From: Shinella sp. H4-D48
GTDB taxonomy: Bacteria > Pseudomonadota > Alphaproteobacteria > Rhizobiales > Rhizobiaceae
Assembly: GCF_022637395.1 (NCBI RefSeq)
Contig: NZ_CP093337.1
Span: forward strand, 186,001 to 250,000
Length of the DNA: 64,000 nucleotides
Direction of reading: 5' to 3'
Positions 1-9,420 of this stretch are shown here, one piece after another (the stretch's first letter is position 1; every line of letters starts with the position of its first letter). A program made the translations under genes and the position numbers. Under the pieces are notes generated by a model. It searched no databases and was not told the DNA's origin. It worked only from the letters and a program-made list of their open reading frames with translations.

Positions 1-267
1 ATCAGCAAGGCGCGGCCGTGGCAGCTCGGCAAGGCCTTCGAAATCCTGCGCGAGACGCTGCCGGCCGAAACGCCCGTCGTCTTCGGCCGCGCGGCGGGTC
101 GTCCCGACGAGCGCATGCTGGTCATGCCGCTGGGGGAAGCCGAGGCCGATCGCGCCGACATGGCGACCTGCGTGGTCATCGGCTCGCCGGAGACGCGCGT
201 CATCGCCCGTCCCGGCCTGCCTGATCTCGTCTATACGCCGCGTTTCCTCAGGGACGAGAGCAGATGA
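1..267 (+). CDS. cobJ: CobJ, precorrin-3B C17-methyltransferase (3' end only)
   Basis: Frame 1 is open from the first base to a TGA at 265-267, giving the last 88 residues of a protein whose start lies left of the window. The tail matches the C-terminal part of cobalamin methyltransferases: a PWQLGKAFEIL segment, then VVFGRAAGRPDERM, then a strand pair ending in VVIGSPETRVI, the usual domain 2 core. CobJ methylates C17 and contracts the ring of precorrin-3B using SAM. The assignment leans on position directly before cobK, cobL and cobM. The 3' end overlaps the 3' end of cobK on the other strand by 37 bp. Confidence 0.85.
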   Translation: MSKARPWQLGKAFEILRETLPAETPVVFGRAAGRPDERMLVMPLGEAEADRADMATCVVIGSPETRVIARPGLPDLVYTPRFLRDESR

Positions 268-1001
268 TCGGCCAGCCGCTCCGCTTCCTCGGCCGTTCCG
301 GCGCGATGCCCGTCATCGCCCGCCGCCCGCTCCACGAGCACGACGGGCAGGCCCAGAATGCGCGCGGCGACGATCTTGCCGTGGGTGGCCTCGCCGCCGG
401 AATTCTTGCTGACGATAACCTCAATCCGGTGTTCGCGAAGAAGAGCGACCTCGTCTTCCACCGCGAAAGGACCGCGGGCCAGCAGGTATTCGACCTGCGG
501 CGCATCGAGCGGCGGATCGACGGGATCGACGCTGCGCACGAGATAGCGGTGCTGCGGCGCGGTATCGAAAACCTTGGCTTCCTGCCGTCCAATGGCGAGG
601 AACACGCGGCGGGGGTCTTTTCCGAGCGCGGTGACAGCGTCCGCCATCGTGGCGACACGCGTCCATCGGTCGCCGTCCGTTTCGTCCCAGCCACGTCGCT
701 CCAGACGCAGCAGCGGAATGCCGGTCTGGCGGCTTGCGGCGCGGGCATTGGCGGAAATCTGCCGGGCGAAGGGATGCGTGGCGTCGATCAGGAGATCGAT
801 CGCCTGCGCGCTGAGATAGTCGATGAGGCCGGCAACGCCGCCGAAGCCACCGCTGCGCACCGGTACGGGCTGCCGGGCGGGATCGATCGTGCGGCCGGCA
901 AGCGAGAGCGTCACGGCGAGATCGTTGCGTGTTACCAGGCGCGCCGCAAGCTCGCGGGCTTCGGTCGTTCCGCCCAGTATGAGGATGCGTCTCTTGTCCA
1001 C
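231..1001 (-). CDS. cobK: CobK, precorrin-6A reductase
   Basis: 256 residues from a GTG at 999-1001 to TAG at 231-233. It reduces the precorrin-6A macrocycle with NADPH in aerobic B12 synthesis. The N-terminal nucleotide-binding motif GGTTEAR (residues 10-16), the family signature DATHPFARQIS (about 73-83) and the C-terminal VSKNSGGEATHGK are present, and length is normal for CobK/CbiJ. Upstream ATG codons would add about 50 low-complexity residues and run deep into cobL, so GTG is preferred. The gene runs against its neighbours: it overlaps cobJ tail to tail (231-267) and cobL head to head (985-1001), so it needs its own promoter inside cobL. Confidence 0.93.
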   Translation of the reverse strand: MDKRRILILGGTTEARELAARLVTRNDLAVTLSLAGRTIDPARQPVPVRSGGFGGVAGLIDYLSAQAIDLLIDATHPFARQISANARAASRQTGIPLLRLERRGWDETDGDRWTRVATMADAVTALGKDPRRVFLAIGRQEAKVFDTAPQHRYLVRSVDPVDPPLDAPQVEYLLARGPFAVEDEVALLREHRIEVIVSKNSGGEATHGKIVAARILGLPVVLVERAAGDDGHRAGTAEEAERLADHLLSSLRKRGV

Positions 1002-2256
1002 GCCTGATCCGACCCTTTCGACGGCCGCCCCGTGGCTTTCCATCGTCGGGATCGGCGAGGATGGTCTAGCGGGTCTGGGCGACGAGGCCAAGGCCGCCAT
1101 CGCGACCGCGACAGTGGTTTTCGGCGGTGCGCGGCATCTGGAACTCGCCGGCAGCGCCATCAGCGGCGAGCGGCAGAGCTGGCTCAGCCCGTTCGAACGG
1201 TCGGTCGAGGCGGTGCTTGCCGCGCGCGGCCGCCCGGTCGTCGTGCTCGCTTCAGGCGATCCCTTCTTCTACGGCGTCGGCGTCACGCTGTCGCGCCGCA
1301 TTCCGCGCGCGGAAATGCGGGTCTTCCCCGCGCCTTCCGCCTTCAGCCTGGCGGCCTCGCGCATGGGCTGGGCCTTGCAGGACACGGTGTGCGTTTCCCT
1401 GCACGGCCGCCCCGTCGACCTCATTCGCCCCCATCTGCATCCGGGCGCACGCATCCTGGCGCTGACGTCGGACAGCGACGGGCCGGCTGCGCTGGCCGCC
1501 CTCCTTGCCGGGAGCGGCTTTGGCAGATCGACATTCACGGTTCTGGAGGCGCTTGGCGGGACGCGCGAACGTGTCAGCCATCACATGGCCGGGCAGTTCG
1601 CGCTCGCGGGCGCGGATATGCTCAATGTCTGCGCAGTCGAAATCGTGGCAGCCCGCGATGCGCGCATTCTGCCTTATACGCCCGGGCTGGACGACGCGCT
1701 CTTCGAGCATGACGGGCAGATCACCAAGCATGAGGTTCGCGCGCTGACGTTGTCGGCGCTGGCGCCGCGCCGGGGTGAACTTCTGTGGGATATCGGCGCA
1801 GGATCGGGCTCGATCGGCATCGAATGGATGCTGGCCGATCCGTCGCTCCGCGCCATCGCCATTGAAGGCCATGCCGAGCGCGCCGCCCGCATCCGTCGCA
1901 ACGCCGGAAAATTCGGCGTGCCGGGGCTTACCGTCGTCGAAGGCATGGCGCCGGATGCGCTGGCCGGGCTCACCGCGCCGGATGCCGTTTTCATCGGCGG
2001 CGGCGGCAGTGAGGCCGGGGTTATGGATGCGGCGATTGCAGGGCTGAAGCCGGGCGGGCGGCTTGTCGCCAATGCGGTGACGACGGAAATGGAGGCCGTG
2101 CTGCTTGCGCAGCATGCCCGGCGCGGCGGATCGCTCATCCGCATCGATATCGCGCGCGCGTCGCCCGTCGGGCAGATGACGGGCTGGCGGCCGGCCATGC
2201 CGGTCACGCAATGGCGCTGGGTAAAACCGGCCGAACAATCCGAGGATCAGAGATGA
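985..2256 (+). CDS. cobL: CobL, precorrin-6Y C5,15-methyltransferase (decarboxylating)
   Basis: About 423 residues, a fusion of two SAM methyltransferases. The N-terminal CbiE-like half starts at [15 protein letters not shown] and has the tetrapyrrole-methylase loop [14 protein letters not shown]. The C-terminal CbiT-like half carries the SAM site [15 protein letters not shown] near residue 270 and [11 protein letters not shown] near 340. It methylates C5 and C15 of precorrin-6B and decarboxylates the acetate on C12. The start is uncertain: ATG at 979 or 985, or TTG at 994, all preceding the conserved core. The stop overlaps the cobM start as ATGA, so the two are translationally coupled. Confidence 0.94.
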   Translation: MRLLSTPDPTLSTAAPWLSIVGIGEDGLAGLGDEAKAAIATATVVFGGARHLELAGSAISGERQSWLSPFERSVEAVLAARGRPVVVLASGDPFFYGVGVTLSRRIPRAEMRVFPAPSAFSLAASRMGWALQDTVCVSLHGRPVDLIRPHLHPGARILALTSDSDGPAALAALLAGSGFGRSTFTVLEALGGTRERVSHHMAGQFALAGADMLNVCAVEIVAARDARILPYTPGLDDALFEHDGQITKHEVRALTLSALAPRRGELLWDIGAGSGSIGIEWMLADPSLRAIAIEGHAERAARIRRNAGKFGVPGLTVVEGMAPDALAGLTAPDAVFIGGGGSEAGVMDAAIAGLKPGGRLVANAVTTEMEAVLLAQHARRGGSLIRIDIARASPVGQMTGWRPAMPVTQWRWVKPAEQSEDQR

Positions 2257-3014
2257 CCGTTCACTTCATCGGCGCCGGACCGGGTGCCGCCGACCTCATC
2301 ACCGTGCGCGGCCGCGATCTCATCGGCAAATGTCCTGTTTGCCTCTATGCCGGCTCCATCGTGTCGCCGGAGCTGCTGCAATACTGCCCGCCCGGCGCGC
2401 GCATCGTCGATACCGCACCGATGTCGCTGGACGAGATCGAGGCGGAATATCTCAAGGCGGCGGAGGCCGGTGAGGACGTGGCGCGGCTCCATTCCGGCGA
2501 CCTTTCGGTCTGGAGCGCGGTCGCCGAGCAGATCCGCCGGCTGGAGAAGCACGGGCTTGCCTATACGATGACGCCCGGCGTGCCGTCCTTCGCGGCGGCT
2601 GCGGCTGCACTCGGCCGCGAGCTCACCATTCCCGCCGTCGCCCAGAGCCTGGTGCTCACCCGCGTTTCGGGCCGCGCATCGCCCATGCCGAACCGCGAGA
2701 CGTTGCAGGGTTTCGGCGCGACCGGCGCGACACTCGCCATTCACCTTGCCATCCACGCGCTCGACCAGGTGGTGACGGAACTGACGCCGCTCTACGGTGC
2801 CGATTGCCCGGTGGCGATCGTGGTGAAGGCCTCCTGGCCGGATGAGCGCGTGGTGCGCGGCACGCTTGCCGACATCGCCGCCAAGGTGGCGCAGGAACCG
2901 ATCGAACGCACGGCACTCATCTTCGTCGGCCGGTCGCTCGGCGCGGAGGATTTCCGCGAAAGTTCGCTCTACGATCCGGCCTACCAGCGCCGGTTCCGCG
3001 GCCGCGGGGATTAA
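2253..3014 (+). CDS. cobM: CobM, precorrin-4 C11-methyltransferase
   Basis: 253 residues, normal for CobM/CbiF. It transfers a methyl group from SAM to C11 of precorrin-4. Visible motifs: [14 protein letters not shown] at the N terminus, CLYAGSIV, the [11 protein letters not shown] loop and [15 protein letters not shown] of the tetrapyrrole methylase fold, and [11 protein letters not shown] near the C terminus. The ATG shares bases with the cobL TGA. The stop codon overlaps that of the convergent LysR gene by three bases, so no terminator separates them. This is the last cob gene in the window. Confidence 0.95.
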   Translation: MTVHFIGAGPGAADLITVRGRDLIGKCPVCLYAGSIVSPELLQYCPPGARIVDTAPMSLDEIEAEYLKAAEAGEDVARLHSGDLSVWSAVAEQIRRLEKHGLAYTMTPGVPSFAAAAAALGRELTIPAVAQSLVLTRVSGRASPMPNRETLQGFGATGATLAIHLAIHALDQVVTELTPLYGADCPVAIVVKASWPDERVVRGTLADIAAKVAQEPIERTALIFVGRSLGAEDFRESSLYDPAYQRRFRGRGD

Positions 3015-3868
3015 AGCATGGCCTCGAAGGCGAGGGAGGCCTTGGAGCGATAGCGCTCCTTGTGTCGTAGAAGACGGAAAGCGCGCCCGGGCAGGTCGAA
3101 GGCGATACGCACGAGCCGTCCCGCCCTCAGATCGTCCTGCACGACGAACTCCGACACCGCCGTCAGCACCCCGCCGGCCAGAACGGCGGCGCGCACCGCC
3201 TCGTTGGACGGAAGCGACAGCGCTATATCGAGTGCTGCCTCGTCGATTACGGAGGTGAATGCGCTGCGTGTGCCGGAGCCGGGTTCGCGCAGCACCCAGC
3301 GGGCCTTTTCCAGATCCTCCGCTTCGACGGCCTTGCCTGCGAGCGGATGCCCAGCCGGCGCGACGATGAACATCCGGTCATGCGCCACGATGCGCTGCGA
3401 GAGGGCGGGGTGATCCACCTCGCCTTCGATCAGGCCCAGTTCCGCCCGTCCGTCGAGAACCGCATCCGCCACCTGCTGCGTGTTTCCGCTGCCGATCTGC
3501 AGGCCTATGGCCGGATAGGTCGCGTGGAAGCGCATCAGGATCGGCGGCAGCCAGTAGCCGCCGACCGTCTGGCTGGCTGACAAGGCGAGCGCGCCGCGCT
3601 TCAATTCGCCGACCTCGCGCAGGAAAAGCTGCGTGCTTTCGGCGCGCGCCAGCGTGTCGATCGCTTCCGGCAGAAAAGTGCGGCCGGTATCGGTCAGCTC
3701 GATGCGCCGACCGGTCCGGTGAAACAGCCCGATGCCATAACGCTCCTCCAGCCCGCGGATCGCCGAGCTGACGGCCGAAGGCGTCAGATGCAGCGCCTCG
3801 GCGGCCTGCGTGAGATGTTCGCGCTCCGCCACGGCGACGAAGATGCGCAGCTGCTCCAGCGTCATCAT
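3011..3868 (-). CDS. LysR-family regulator (YeiE/CbbR-like), divergent from yeiH-like gene
   Basis: 285 residues from ATGATG at 3863-3868. An N-terminal winged helix-turn-helix begins [15 protein letters not shown] and includes [19 protein letters not shown]; the rest is the usual LysR substrate-binding domain. The open frame extends 10 codons upstream, but MTLEQL is the normal family N terminus. It is transcribed away from a YeiH-family gene 75 bp off. In enterobacteria the LysR protein YeiE sits divergent from yeiH and takes part in sulfite defence; the same pairing suggests, but does not prove, a similar role. LysR genes usually repress themselves and activate the divergent gene. Confidence 0.85.
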   Translation of the reverse strand: MMTLEQLRIFVAVAEREHLTQAAEALHLTPSAVSSAIRGLEERYGIGLFHRTGRRIELTDTGRTFLPEAIDTLARAESTQLFLREVGELKRGALALSASQTVGGYWLPPILMRFHATYPAIGLQIGSGNTQQVADAVLDGRAELGLIEGEVDHPALSQRIVAHDRMFIVAPAGHPLAGKAVEAEDLEKARWVLREPGSGTRSAFTSVIDEAALDIALSLPSNEAVRAAVLAGGVLTAVSEFVVQDDLRAGRLVRIAFDLPGRAFRLLRHKERYRSKASLAFEAML

Positions 3869-3917
3869 CTGTTCGATCCAATCGAATGAAACATGCAATA
3901 TTTATCGATGGATCGAA

Positions 3918-3931
3918 CGCTTGCGCAAGCG
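3918..3931. promoter_or_regulatory. 14-bp perfect palindrome in the LysR/yeiH intergenic region
   Basis: The sequence CGCTTGCGCAAGCG is its own reverse complement and lies between the divergent LysR and YeiH-like starts, 13 bp before the ATG at 3944. It is a candidate operator for the LysR protein. LysR sites usually contain a T-N11-A core, which this palindrome does not obviously fit, so another regulator or chance is possible. Confidence 0.35.
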
Positions 3932-3943
3932 CATCGTTCAACC

Positions 3944-4978
3944 ATGGAAAATATACCCAACAAACGGCGACGGATTGGAATAAAGACGATCGTGCCGGGC
4001 GTGGTGTTGTCTGTCATCGTGTCGGCGCTTGCCGTGCTTGCCGAGAGGGTGGAACTTCAGCTGACGGGCGGAGCCTGGGTCGAGGCGCTCGTGCTGGCGA
4101 TCCTGGTCGGCGCAGTCTGTCGTCTTTTTCTGCGCCGGCCGGATATTTTTGAACCGGGCATTGCCTTTACCGCGAAGTATTTTCTTGAAGTGGCCATCGT
4201 GCTGCTCGGCGCAAGTGTCAGTGCCGCTGCGATTGCCGGCATGGGATGGATGCTGATCGGTGCCATCGCGGCCGTTGTGAGCGTGGCGTTGATCGCGAGC
4301 TATGGAATCGGCCGCGGGCTGGGGCTGCCCAAGCGTGTGGCGCTGCTGGTCGCCTGCGGCAACTCGATCTGCGGTAATTCCGCCATCGCGGCGACGGCGC
4401 CGGTCATCCGGGCCGATGCCGAGGAGGTCGCTTCCTCCATCGCCTTCACCGCCGTGCTCGGCATGGTGACGGTGCTGCTGCTGCCCGTGCTGGTGCCGCT
4501 GCTCGGCCTGTCGGCGACCGGATACGGCGTGATGGCGGGCATGACGGTCTATGCCGTGCCGCAGGTGCTGGCCGCCACGGCGCCGGTTTCCGCGCTCAGC
4601 ATCCAGATCGGCACCTTCGTCAAGCTCGTGCGGGTTCTGATGCTCGGTCCCGTCATTTTCCTGCTGTCGCTCGCCGTGGGCAGGGCGATGGGCGGGCGGC
4701 TGGCGGTTCACCGGCTGGTGCCGTGGTTCATCCTGGGTTTTCTGGCTATGCTGGCCGCCCGCAGCCTCGGTTTCATCGGTGCCGGGCTGGCAGAGGCCAT
4801 GGGTCTTGCCGCAACCGTGTTGACCATCCTGTCCATGGCGGCACTCGGGCTGGGCATCGATCTCCGGCGCGTCATGCGCGCCGGACCGCGTGTGACGGCG
4901 GCGGTCGTCCTGTCGCTCGCCGTTCTGATTGTTGCCAGCTACGTGATGGTGCTTCTCCTGAACCTCGCGACGGCCTGA
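3944..4978 (+). CDS. YeiH/UPF0324-family inner-membrane protein
   Basis: 344 residues from ATG 3944; ATGs at 3893 and 3908 in frame would add 17 or 12 residues. No strong ribosome-binding site marks any of them, so 3944 is chosen from E. coli YeiH length (about 349). About ten hydrophobic segments fill the protein. The family signature ACGNSICGNSAIAATAPVI (near residue 140) and AVLGMVTVLLLPVLVPL are present. The substrate is not known with certainty; the family has been linked to sulfite or sulfonate handling through the YeiE regulon. The gene ends 6 bp before the end of convergent metH. Confidence 0.85.
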   Translation: MENIPNKRRRIGIKTIVPGVVLSVIVSALAVLAERVELQLTGGAWVEALVLAILVGAVCRLFLRRPDIFEPGIAFTAKYFLEVAIVLLGASVSAAAIAGMGWMLIGAIAAVVSVALIASYGIGRGLGLPKRVALLVACGNSICGNSAIAATAPVIRADAEEVASSIAFTAVLGMVTVLLLPVLVPLLGLSATGYGVMAGMTVYAVPQVLAATAPVSALSIQIGTFVKLVRVLMLGPVIFLLSLAVGRAMGGRLAVHRLVPWFILGFLAMLAARSLGFIGAGLAEAMGLAATVLTILSMAALGLGIDLRRVMRAGPRVTAAVVLSLAVLIVASYVMVLLLNLATA

Positions 4979-4984
4979 GCTGTT

Positions 4985-7900
4985 TCAGGCCGCGTTCTCG
5001 CGGGCAGCCACCGGCACGTAGTTCAGCACCGGACCAAGCCAGCGTTCCACCTCGGAAACCGACATGTCCTTGCGGCGGGCGTAGTCCTCCACCTGGTCGC
5101 GCTCTACCTTGGCGACGCCGAAATAGTAGCTTTCGGGCGACGCGATGTAGAGGCCCGAGACGGAGGAGCCGGGCCACATGGCGTAGCTTTCCGTCAGCTC
5201 GACACCGATCTGCTTTCCCGCATCGAGAAGGCGGAAGAGCGTCGTCTTTTCGGTGTGGTCCGGCTGGGCGGGATAGCCCGGCGCCGGACGGATGCCGGCA
5301 TAGGGCTCGCCGATGAGGTCCGTGGGCGCAAAGGTATCGTCCGGCGCATAGCCCCAGAGTTCCTTGCGCACCACCTCGTGCATGCGCTCGGCGAAGGCTT
5401 CGGCAAAGCGGTCGGCCAGCGCCTTGACGAGGATCGAGTTGTAATCGTCGTTTGCCCGCTCGAAACGCTCGGCAATGGCGATCTCACCTATGCCGGCCGT
5501 CACGACAAAGCCGCCGAGATAGTCGGGCTTACCGCTGTCGACGGGGGCGACGAAATCGGAGAGCGCCACGTTCGGCCGGCCATCACGCTTGGAAAGCTGC
5601 TGGCGCAGCGTGAAGAAGGTCGCGAGCTCCTCGTCGCGCGCCTCGTTCGTGAAGAGCCTGATGTCGTCGCCCACGGTGCCGGCCGGCCAGAAGCCGACGA
5701 CGGCCTTCGGCGTGAACCACTTTTCAGCGATGATCTTTTCCAGCATCGCCTGCGCATCCGCAAACAGCTGACGGGCGGCCGGGCCCTGCTTCTCGTCGTC
5801 GAGGATTTTCGGATAGACGCCCTTCAGCTCCCAGGTCTGGAAGAACGGCGTCCAGTCGATGTAGCGGGCGAGGTCCGCCAGGTCCCAATCCTGCCAGACG
5901 CGCGTACCGAGGAAGGAGGGTGTTTTTGGCTGGTAGGCCGGCCAGTCGGCCCTGAAGGCGTTGTCGCGCGCCTTGCCGATCGGCAGGCGCTGCTTTTCGG
6001 CTTCGTTGCGTGCATGGGCGTCTGCGACCTTGCGGTACTCCGCCTTCAGCGTCTCGACGTAACCCGGCTTCATGTCGGCCGAGAGCAGGCTGCCGACGAC
6101 ACCGACGGCGCGGCTGGCATCGGTGACGTAGACGGTCTGGCCGCGGTCGTAGCGCGGGTGGATCTTGACGGCGGTGTGCACGCGGCTCGTCGTCGCCCCG
6201 CCGATAAGGAGGGGGATGTCGAAGCCCTCGCGCTCCATTTCGGCGGCGACATGCACCATCTCGTCGAGCGAGGGGGTGATCAGGCCGGAGAGGCCGATGA
6301 TATCGACCTTCTCGGCCTTTGCCGTCTCGAGGATCTTCGTCGCGGGCACCATGACACCGAGATCGATGATCTCGTAATTGTTGCAGGCGAGCACGACGCC
6401 GACGATGTTCTTGCCGATATCGTGCACATCGCCCTTGACGGTCGCCATCAGGATCTTGCCCGCGCTCTGGCGCTCGCCGCTGCCGCCGTTTGCGAGCTTT
6501 TCGGCCTCCATGTACGGCAGCAGCACGGCGACGGCCTGCTTCATCACCCGGGCGGACTTCACGACCTGTGGCAGGAACATCTTGCCTGCGCCGAACAGGT
6601 CGCCGACGACGTTCATGCCGGCCATCAGCGGGCCCTCAATGACATGCAGCGGGCGCTCGGCATTCTGGCGCGCCTCTTCGGTATCTTCTTCGACGAATTC
6701 GGTGATGCCGTTGACCAGCGCATGTTCCAGCCGCTTCTCGACCGGCCATTCGCGCCAGGCGAGATCGCGCTCCTTGGCTTCCTTGCCGGCCGCGCCCTTG
6801 AAACGTTCGGCGATGTCGAGCAGCCGCTCGGTGGCGGTGCCGCCGGCCTTCGGCTGACGGTTCAGCACCACATCCTCGCAGGCTTCGCGCAGATCGGCTT
6901 CGATCGTGTCGTAGACGGCGAGCTGGCCGGCGTTCACGATGCCCATATCCATGCCCGCCTGGATGGCGTGGTAGAGGAAGACCGCGTGCATCGCTTCGCG
7001 CACCGGCTCGTTGCCGCGGAACGAGAAGGAGAGGTTGGAGACGCCGCCCGAGATATGAACATGGGGCAGCGTGCGGGTGATCTCGGCGGTCGCCTCGATG
7101 AAGTCGACGCCGTAGTTGTCGTGCTCCTCGATGCCTGTCGCCACCGCGAAGATGTTGGGGTCGAAGACGATATCCTCGGGTGGGAGGCCGGCAACCTCCG
7201 TCAGCAGCTTATAGGCCCGTGTGCAGATTTCCACCTTGCGTGCCTTGGTATCGGCCTGTCCGGTTTCGTCGAAGGCCATCACGACGACGGCCGCACCATA
7301 GGCGCGCACGAGCCTGGCGTGGTGCAGGAAGGCTTCCTCGCCTTCCTTCAGCGAAATGGAATTGACCAGCGGCTTGCCCTGCACGCATTTCAGGCCGGCC
7401 TCGATCACCTCCCATTTCGAACTGTCGATCATCAGTGGAACGCGGGCGATATCCGGCTCGGCGGCGATGAGGTTTACATATTCCGTCATGGCGCGGGCGG
7501 AATCGATCAGGCCCTCGTCCATGTTGATGTCGATGATCTGCGCGCCGTTCGCGACCTGGTCTCGCGCCACGTCGAGTGCTGCCGCATAATCGCCGGCGGT
7601 AATCAGCTTGCGGAATTTCGCCGAACCGGTGACGTTGGTGCGCTCGCCGACATTCACGAAGGGGATGGCCTCGGTCAGCGTAAACGGTTCGAGGCCGGAC
7701 AGCCGCATATGACGCGGGATATCCGGGATTTCGCGGGGCGCATGGCGCGCGGCGGCAGCGGCAATGGCGCGGATATGGTCCGGCGTCGAGCCGCAGCAGC
7801 CGCCGACGATGTTGACCAGCCCTTCGCGCATGAAGCCTTCGATCTGCGCGGCCATTTCCTCCGGCGTCTCGTCATACTGGCCGAAGGCGTTGGGCAGGCC

Positions 7901-8776
7901 GGCATTGGGATAGGCGCAGACAAACGTCTGCGCGACGGCCGAAATCTCGGCGAGATGGGCGCGCATGGCATTGGCGCCGAGCGCGCAGTTCAGGCCGATG
8001 GAGAAAGGATCGGCGTGGCGCACGGAGTTCCAGAAGGCCTCCGGCGTCTGGCCGGAGAGCGTGCGGCCGGAAAGATCGGTGATCGTGCCCGATATCATGA
8101 CAGGCAGGTGGATGCCCTTTTCCTCATAAACCTCGCGGGTGGCGAAGATCGCGGCCTTGGCGTTCAGCGTGTCGAAGATCGTCTCGATCAGGATGATGTC
8201 GGCGCCGCCATCGATGAGGCCGCGCACCTGCTCGGCATAGGCGATGCGCAGATCGTCGAAGGTCACGGCGCGGTAGCCGGGATTGTTGACGTCGGGCGAG
8301 ATCGAGGCTGTACGGTTGGTCGGCCCCAGCGCGCCGGCGACGAAACGGCGCTTGCCGTCCTTCTGCTCGGCGCGCAGGCCCGCGCGGCGGGCGAGGCGGG
8401 CGCCGTCGCGGTTCAACTCATAGACCATGTCCTCCATGCCATAATCGGCCTGGGCGATGGTGGTGGAGGAAAACGTGTTGGTCTCGAGAATATCGGCGCC
8501 GGCGAGCGCATAGCGGTAATGGATGTCCTCGATGGCACCCGGCTGGGTCAGCGTCAGGAGGTCGTTGTTGCCCTGCTGGTGGCAGGCGCAGTCGCCGAAG
8601 CGATCGCCGCGGAAATCATCTTCCACCAGCTTCAGCGTCTGGATTTCCGTGCCCATCGCGCCGTCGAGCACGAGAATGCGCTCGCGGGCGGCAGCCTTGA
8701 GGGCAGCAAGGACTTCGCTTCCGTCGCGCGGCGGCTGTTCAGGGCCGAACAGGTCGTCCAGGTGGGAATTGGCCAT
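4985..8776 (-). CDS. metH: MetH, cobalamin-dependent methionine synthase
   Basis: 1263 residues from ATG 8774-8776, fixed by a GGAGG seven bases upstream; an in-frame ATG at 8800 has none. It transfers a methyl group from methyltetrahydrofolate through cobalamin to homocysteine. Domains in order: homocysteine domain with zinc ligands in GLNCALG (near 264) and GGCCGSTP (327/328); pterin-binding domain starting [18 protein letters not shown]12 cap; B12-binding domain with the axial histidine in [14 protein letters not shown] (near 784); C-terminal reactivation domain with a [12 protein letters not shown] segment. All modules are intact. It is the third element of the riboswitch, 71-aa gene, metH row. 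Confidence 0.98.
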   Translation of the reverse strand: MANSHLDDLFGPEQPPRDGSEVLAALKAAARERILVLDGAMGTEIQTLKLVEDDFRGDRFGDCACHQQGNNDLLTLTQPGAIEDIHYRYALAGADILETNTFSSTTIAQADYGMEDMVYELNRDGARLARRAGLRAEQKDGKRRFVAGALGPTNRTASISPDVNNPGYRAVTFDDLRIAYAEQVRGLIDGGADIILIETIFDTLNAKAAIFATREVYEEKGIHLPVMISGTITDLSGRTLSGQTPEAFWNSVRHADPFSIGLNCALGANAMRAHLAEISAVAQTFVCAYPNAGLPNAFGQYDETPEEMAAQIEGFMREGLVNIVGGCCGSTPDHIRAIAAAAARHAPREIPDIPRHMRLSGLEPFTLTEAIPFVNVGERTNVTGSAKFRKLITAGDYAAALDVARDQVANGAQIIDINMDEGLIDSARAMTEYVNLIAAEPDIARVPLMIDSSKWEVIEAGLKCVQGKPLVNSISLKEGEEAFLHHARLVRAYGAAVVVMAFDETGQADTKARKVEICTRAYKLLTEVAGLPPEDIVFDPNIFAVATGIEEHDNYGVDFIEATAEITRTLPHVHISGGVSNLSFSFRGNEPVREAMHAVFLYHAIQAGMDMGIVNAGQLAVYDTIEADLREACEDVVLNRQPKAGGTATERLLDIAERFKGAAGKEAKERDLAWREWPVEKRLEHALVNGITEFVEEDTEEARQNAERPLHVIEGPLMAGMNVVGDLFGAGKMFLPQVVKSARVMKQAVAVLLPYMEAEKLANGGSGERQSAGKILMATVKGDVHDIGKNIVGVVLACNNYEIIDLGVMVPATKILETAKAEKVDIIGLSGLITPSLDEMVHVAAEMEREGFDIPLLIGGATTSRVHTAVKIHPRYDRGQTVYVTDASRAVGVVGSLLSADMKPGYVETLKAEYRKVADAHARNEAEKQRLPIGKARDNAFRADWPAYQPKTPSFLGTRVWQDWDLADLARYIDWTPFFQTWELKGVYPKILDDEKQGPAARQLFADAQAMLEKIIAEKWFTPKAVVGFWPAGTVGDDIRLFTNEARDEELATFFTLRQQLSKRDGRPNVALSDFVAPVDSGKPDYLGGFVVTAGIGEIAIAERFERANDDYNSILVKALADRFAEAFAERMHEVVRKELWGYAPDDTFAPTDLIGEPYAGIRPAPGYPAQPDHTEKTTLFRLLDAGKQIGVELTESYAMWPGSSVSGLYIASPESYYFGVAKVERDQVEDYARRKDMSVSEVERWLGPVLNYVPVAARENAA

Positions 8777-8815
8777 GGGAGAACCCTCCGGTACTTTCAT
8801 TCAGTATCGGAGATC

Positions 8816-8835
8816 ACATAAAGATATCTTTATGT
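8816..8835. promoter_or_regulatory. 20-bp perfect palindrome upstream of metH (candidate SAM/SAH-regulator operator)
   Basis: ACATAAAGATATCTTTATGT reads the same on both strands and lies 40 bp before the metH ATG, between metH and the 71-aa gene. The core ATAAAGATATCTTTAT resembles, from memory, operators assigned to ArsR-type regulators of methionine/SAH metabolism (SahR/SamR group) in alphaproteobacteria. The palindrome is seen; the regulator is an inference, and no ArsR gene lies in the window. Confidence 0.6.
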
Positions 8836-8858
8836 CAACATATGTTTCGTGTGCTTGC

Positions 8859-9074
8859 CTAGTGCAGCGGTCCGTCCGCGCCGGCCAGCGATGTAAACAA
8901 GGCCTTCAGCCGTGCGATGTCGGGATCGGTATTGTCCAGCCGTGCGAGTTTCTGCACTTCCTTCAGCGCTTCGGCCGGGAGGTCCGCGCCGCGCGGCTGC
9001 CAGAGAAGCCAGGAAATGAACACGGATTCCGGCTTGCCGGTGCCCGACGCCTGATTTTCGGTGAGTTGAAACAT
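8859..9074 (-). CDS. Unrecognised 71-aa protein directly under a cobalamin riboswitch
   Basis: 71 residues, from ATG 9072-9074 to a stop at 8859-8861. I do not recognise the family. It has no signal peptide or membrane span; the N terminus is polar, a hydrophobic patch VFISWLLWQP lies at 18-27, and the rest is charged and helix-prone (LPAEALKEVQKLARL, then PDIARLKALFTSL). The start is supported by GGGGAAG five bases upstream. That site is buried in a 7-bp hairpin, and a B12 riboswitch lies about 110 bp upstream on the same strand. metH follows 82 bp downstream. Its context suggests a role linked to B12 or methionine, but function is unknown. Confidence 0.7.
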   Translation of the reverse strand: MFQLTENQASGTGKPESVFISWLLWQPRGADLPAEALKEVQKLARLDNTDPDIARLKALFTSLAGADGPLH

Positions 9075-9079
9075 GTCTT

Positions 9080-9099
9080 CCCCAATCGGATAATTGGGG
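9080..9099 (-). promoter_or_regulatory. Shine-Dalgarno-sequestering hairpin (likely riboswitch expression platform)
   Basis: On the minus strand CCCCAAT pairs with ATTGGGG around a 6-base loop. The second arm contributes GGGG to the GGGGAAG ribosome-binding site of the 71-aa gene (minus strand 9083-9077). Formation of this stem would block translation initiation, the usual way proteobacterial B12 riboswitches act. No U-tract follows, so it is not a terminator. Confidence 0.65.
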
Positions 9100-9182
9100 G
9101 ATGGCCGGACGCACGCTGCTGGTGGCCACTGTGTGCCATTGCAAGCGCACCCTTGGGACACCCCGCCCAGGTCGTTACAGGT

Positions 9183-9385
9183 ATCAGGGCAGGTCTCCTG
9201 GCTTGCGGGTCGTTGCGTCTGTCTGGCCTTCCCGGTGCGTGACACCAGTGGCGCGGAGCGACAGACGCTCGCCGTTCACAGTTGCGGGGGCAGCGCCGGT
9301 CTTGATGCGCAGGTCTTTGTTCCCTGCGGCTTCGCACCGGCTTCCCTCTTAGCCTCCGACCGTTCCCGATTCGGAAGACCCTGAC
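9183..9385 (-). promoter_or_regulatory. Cobalamin (AdoCbl-type) riboswitch aptamer
   Basis: Read on the minus strand this is a classical cobalamin aptamer. It has AGGGAAGCCGGTGCGA near its 5' part, then GCTGCCCCCGCAACTGTGAA, then GCCACTGG, GGGAAGGCC, and finally the B12 box AGCCAGGAGACCTGCC (plus strand 9189-9204). A closing P1 stem pairs TCAGGG (9384-9379) with CCCTGA (9188-9183). It faces the 71-aa gene and metH. Binding of adenosylcobalamin normally lowers expression of the downstream gene. Confidence 0.95.
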
Positions 9386-9420
9386 GCCGGCAACCTCGCG
9401 CTCCCCGGGTCTCGAGTCAA

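Noticed and set aside
5255-8821. 1188-residue open frame antisense to metH
   Set aside because: It is the mirror of a strongly conserved gene; the translation is low-complexity and rich in Arg/Gly/Asp/His with no domain, as expected for GC-rich antisense frames.
8777-8858. SAM or SAH riboswitch in front of metH
   Set aside because: The gap is too short and shows only the palindrome, with no conserved aptamer elements.
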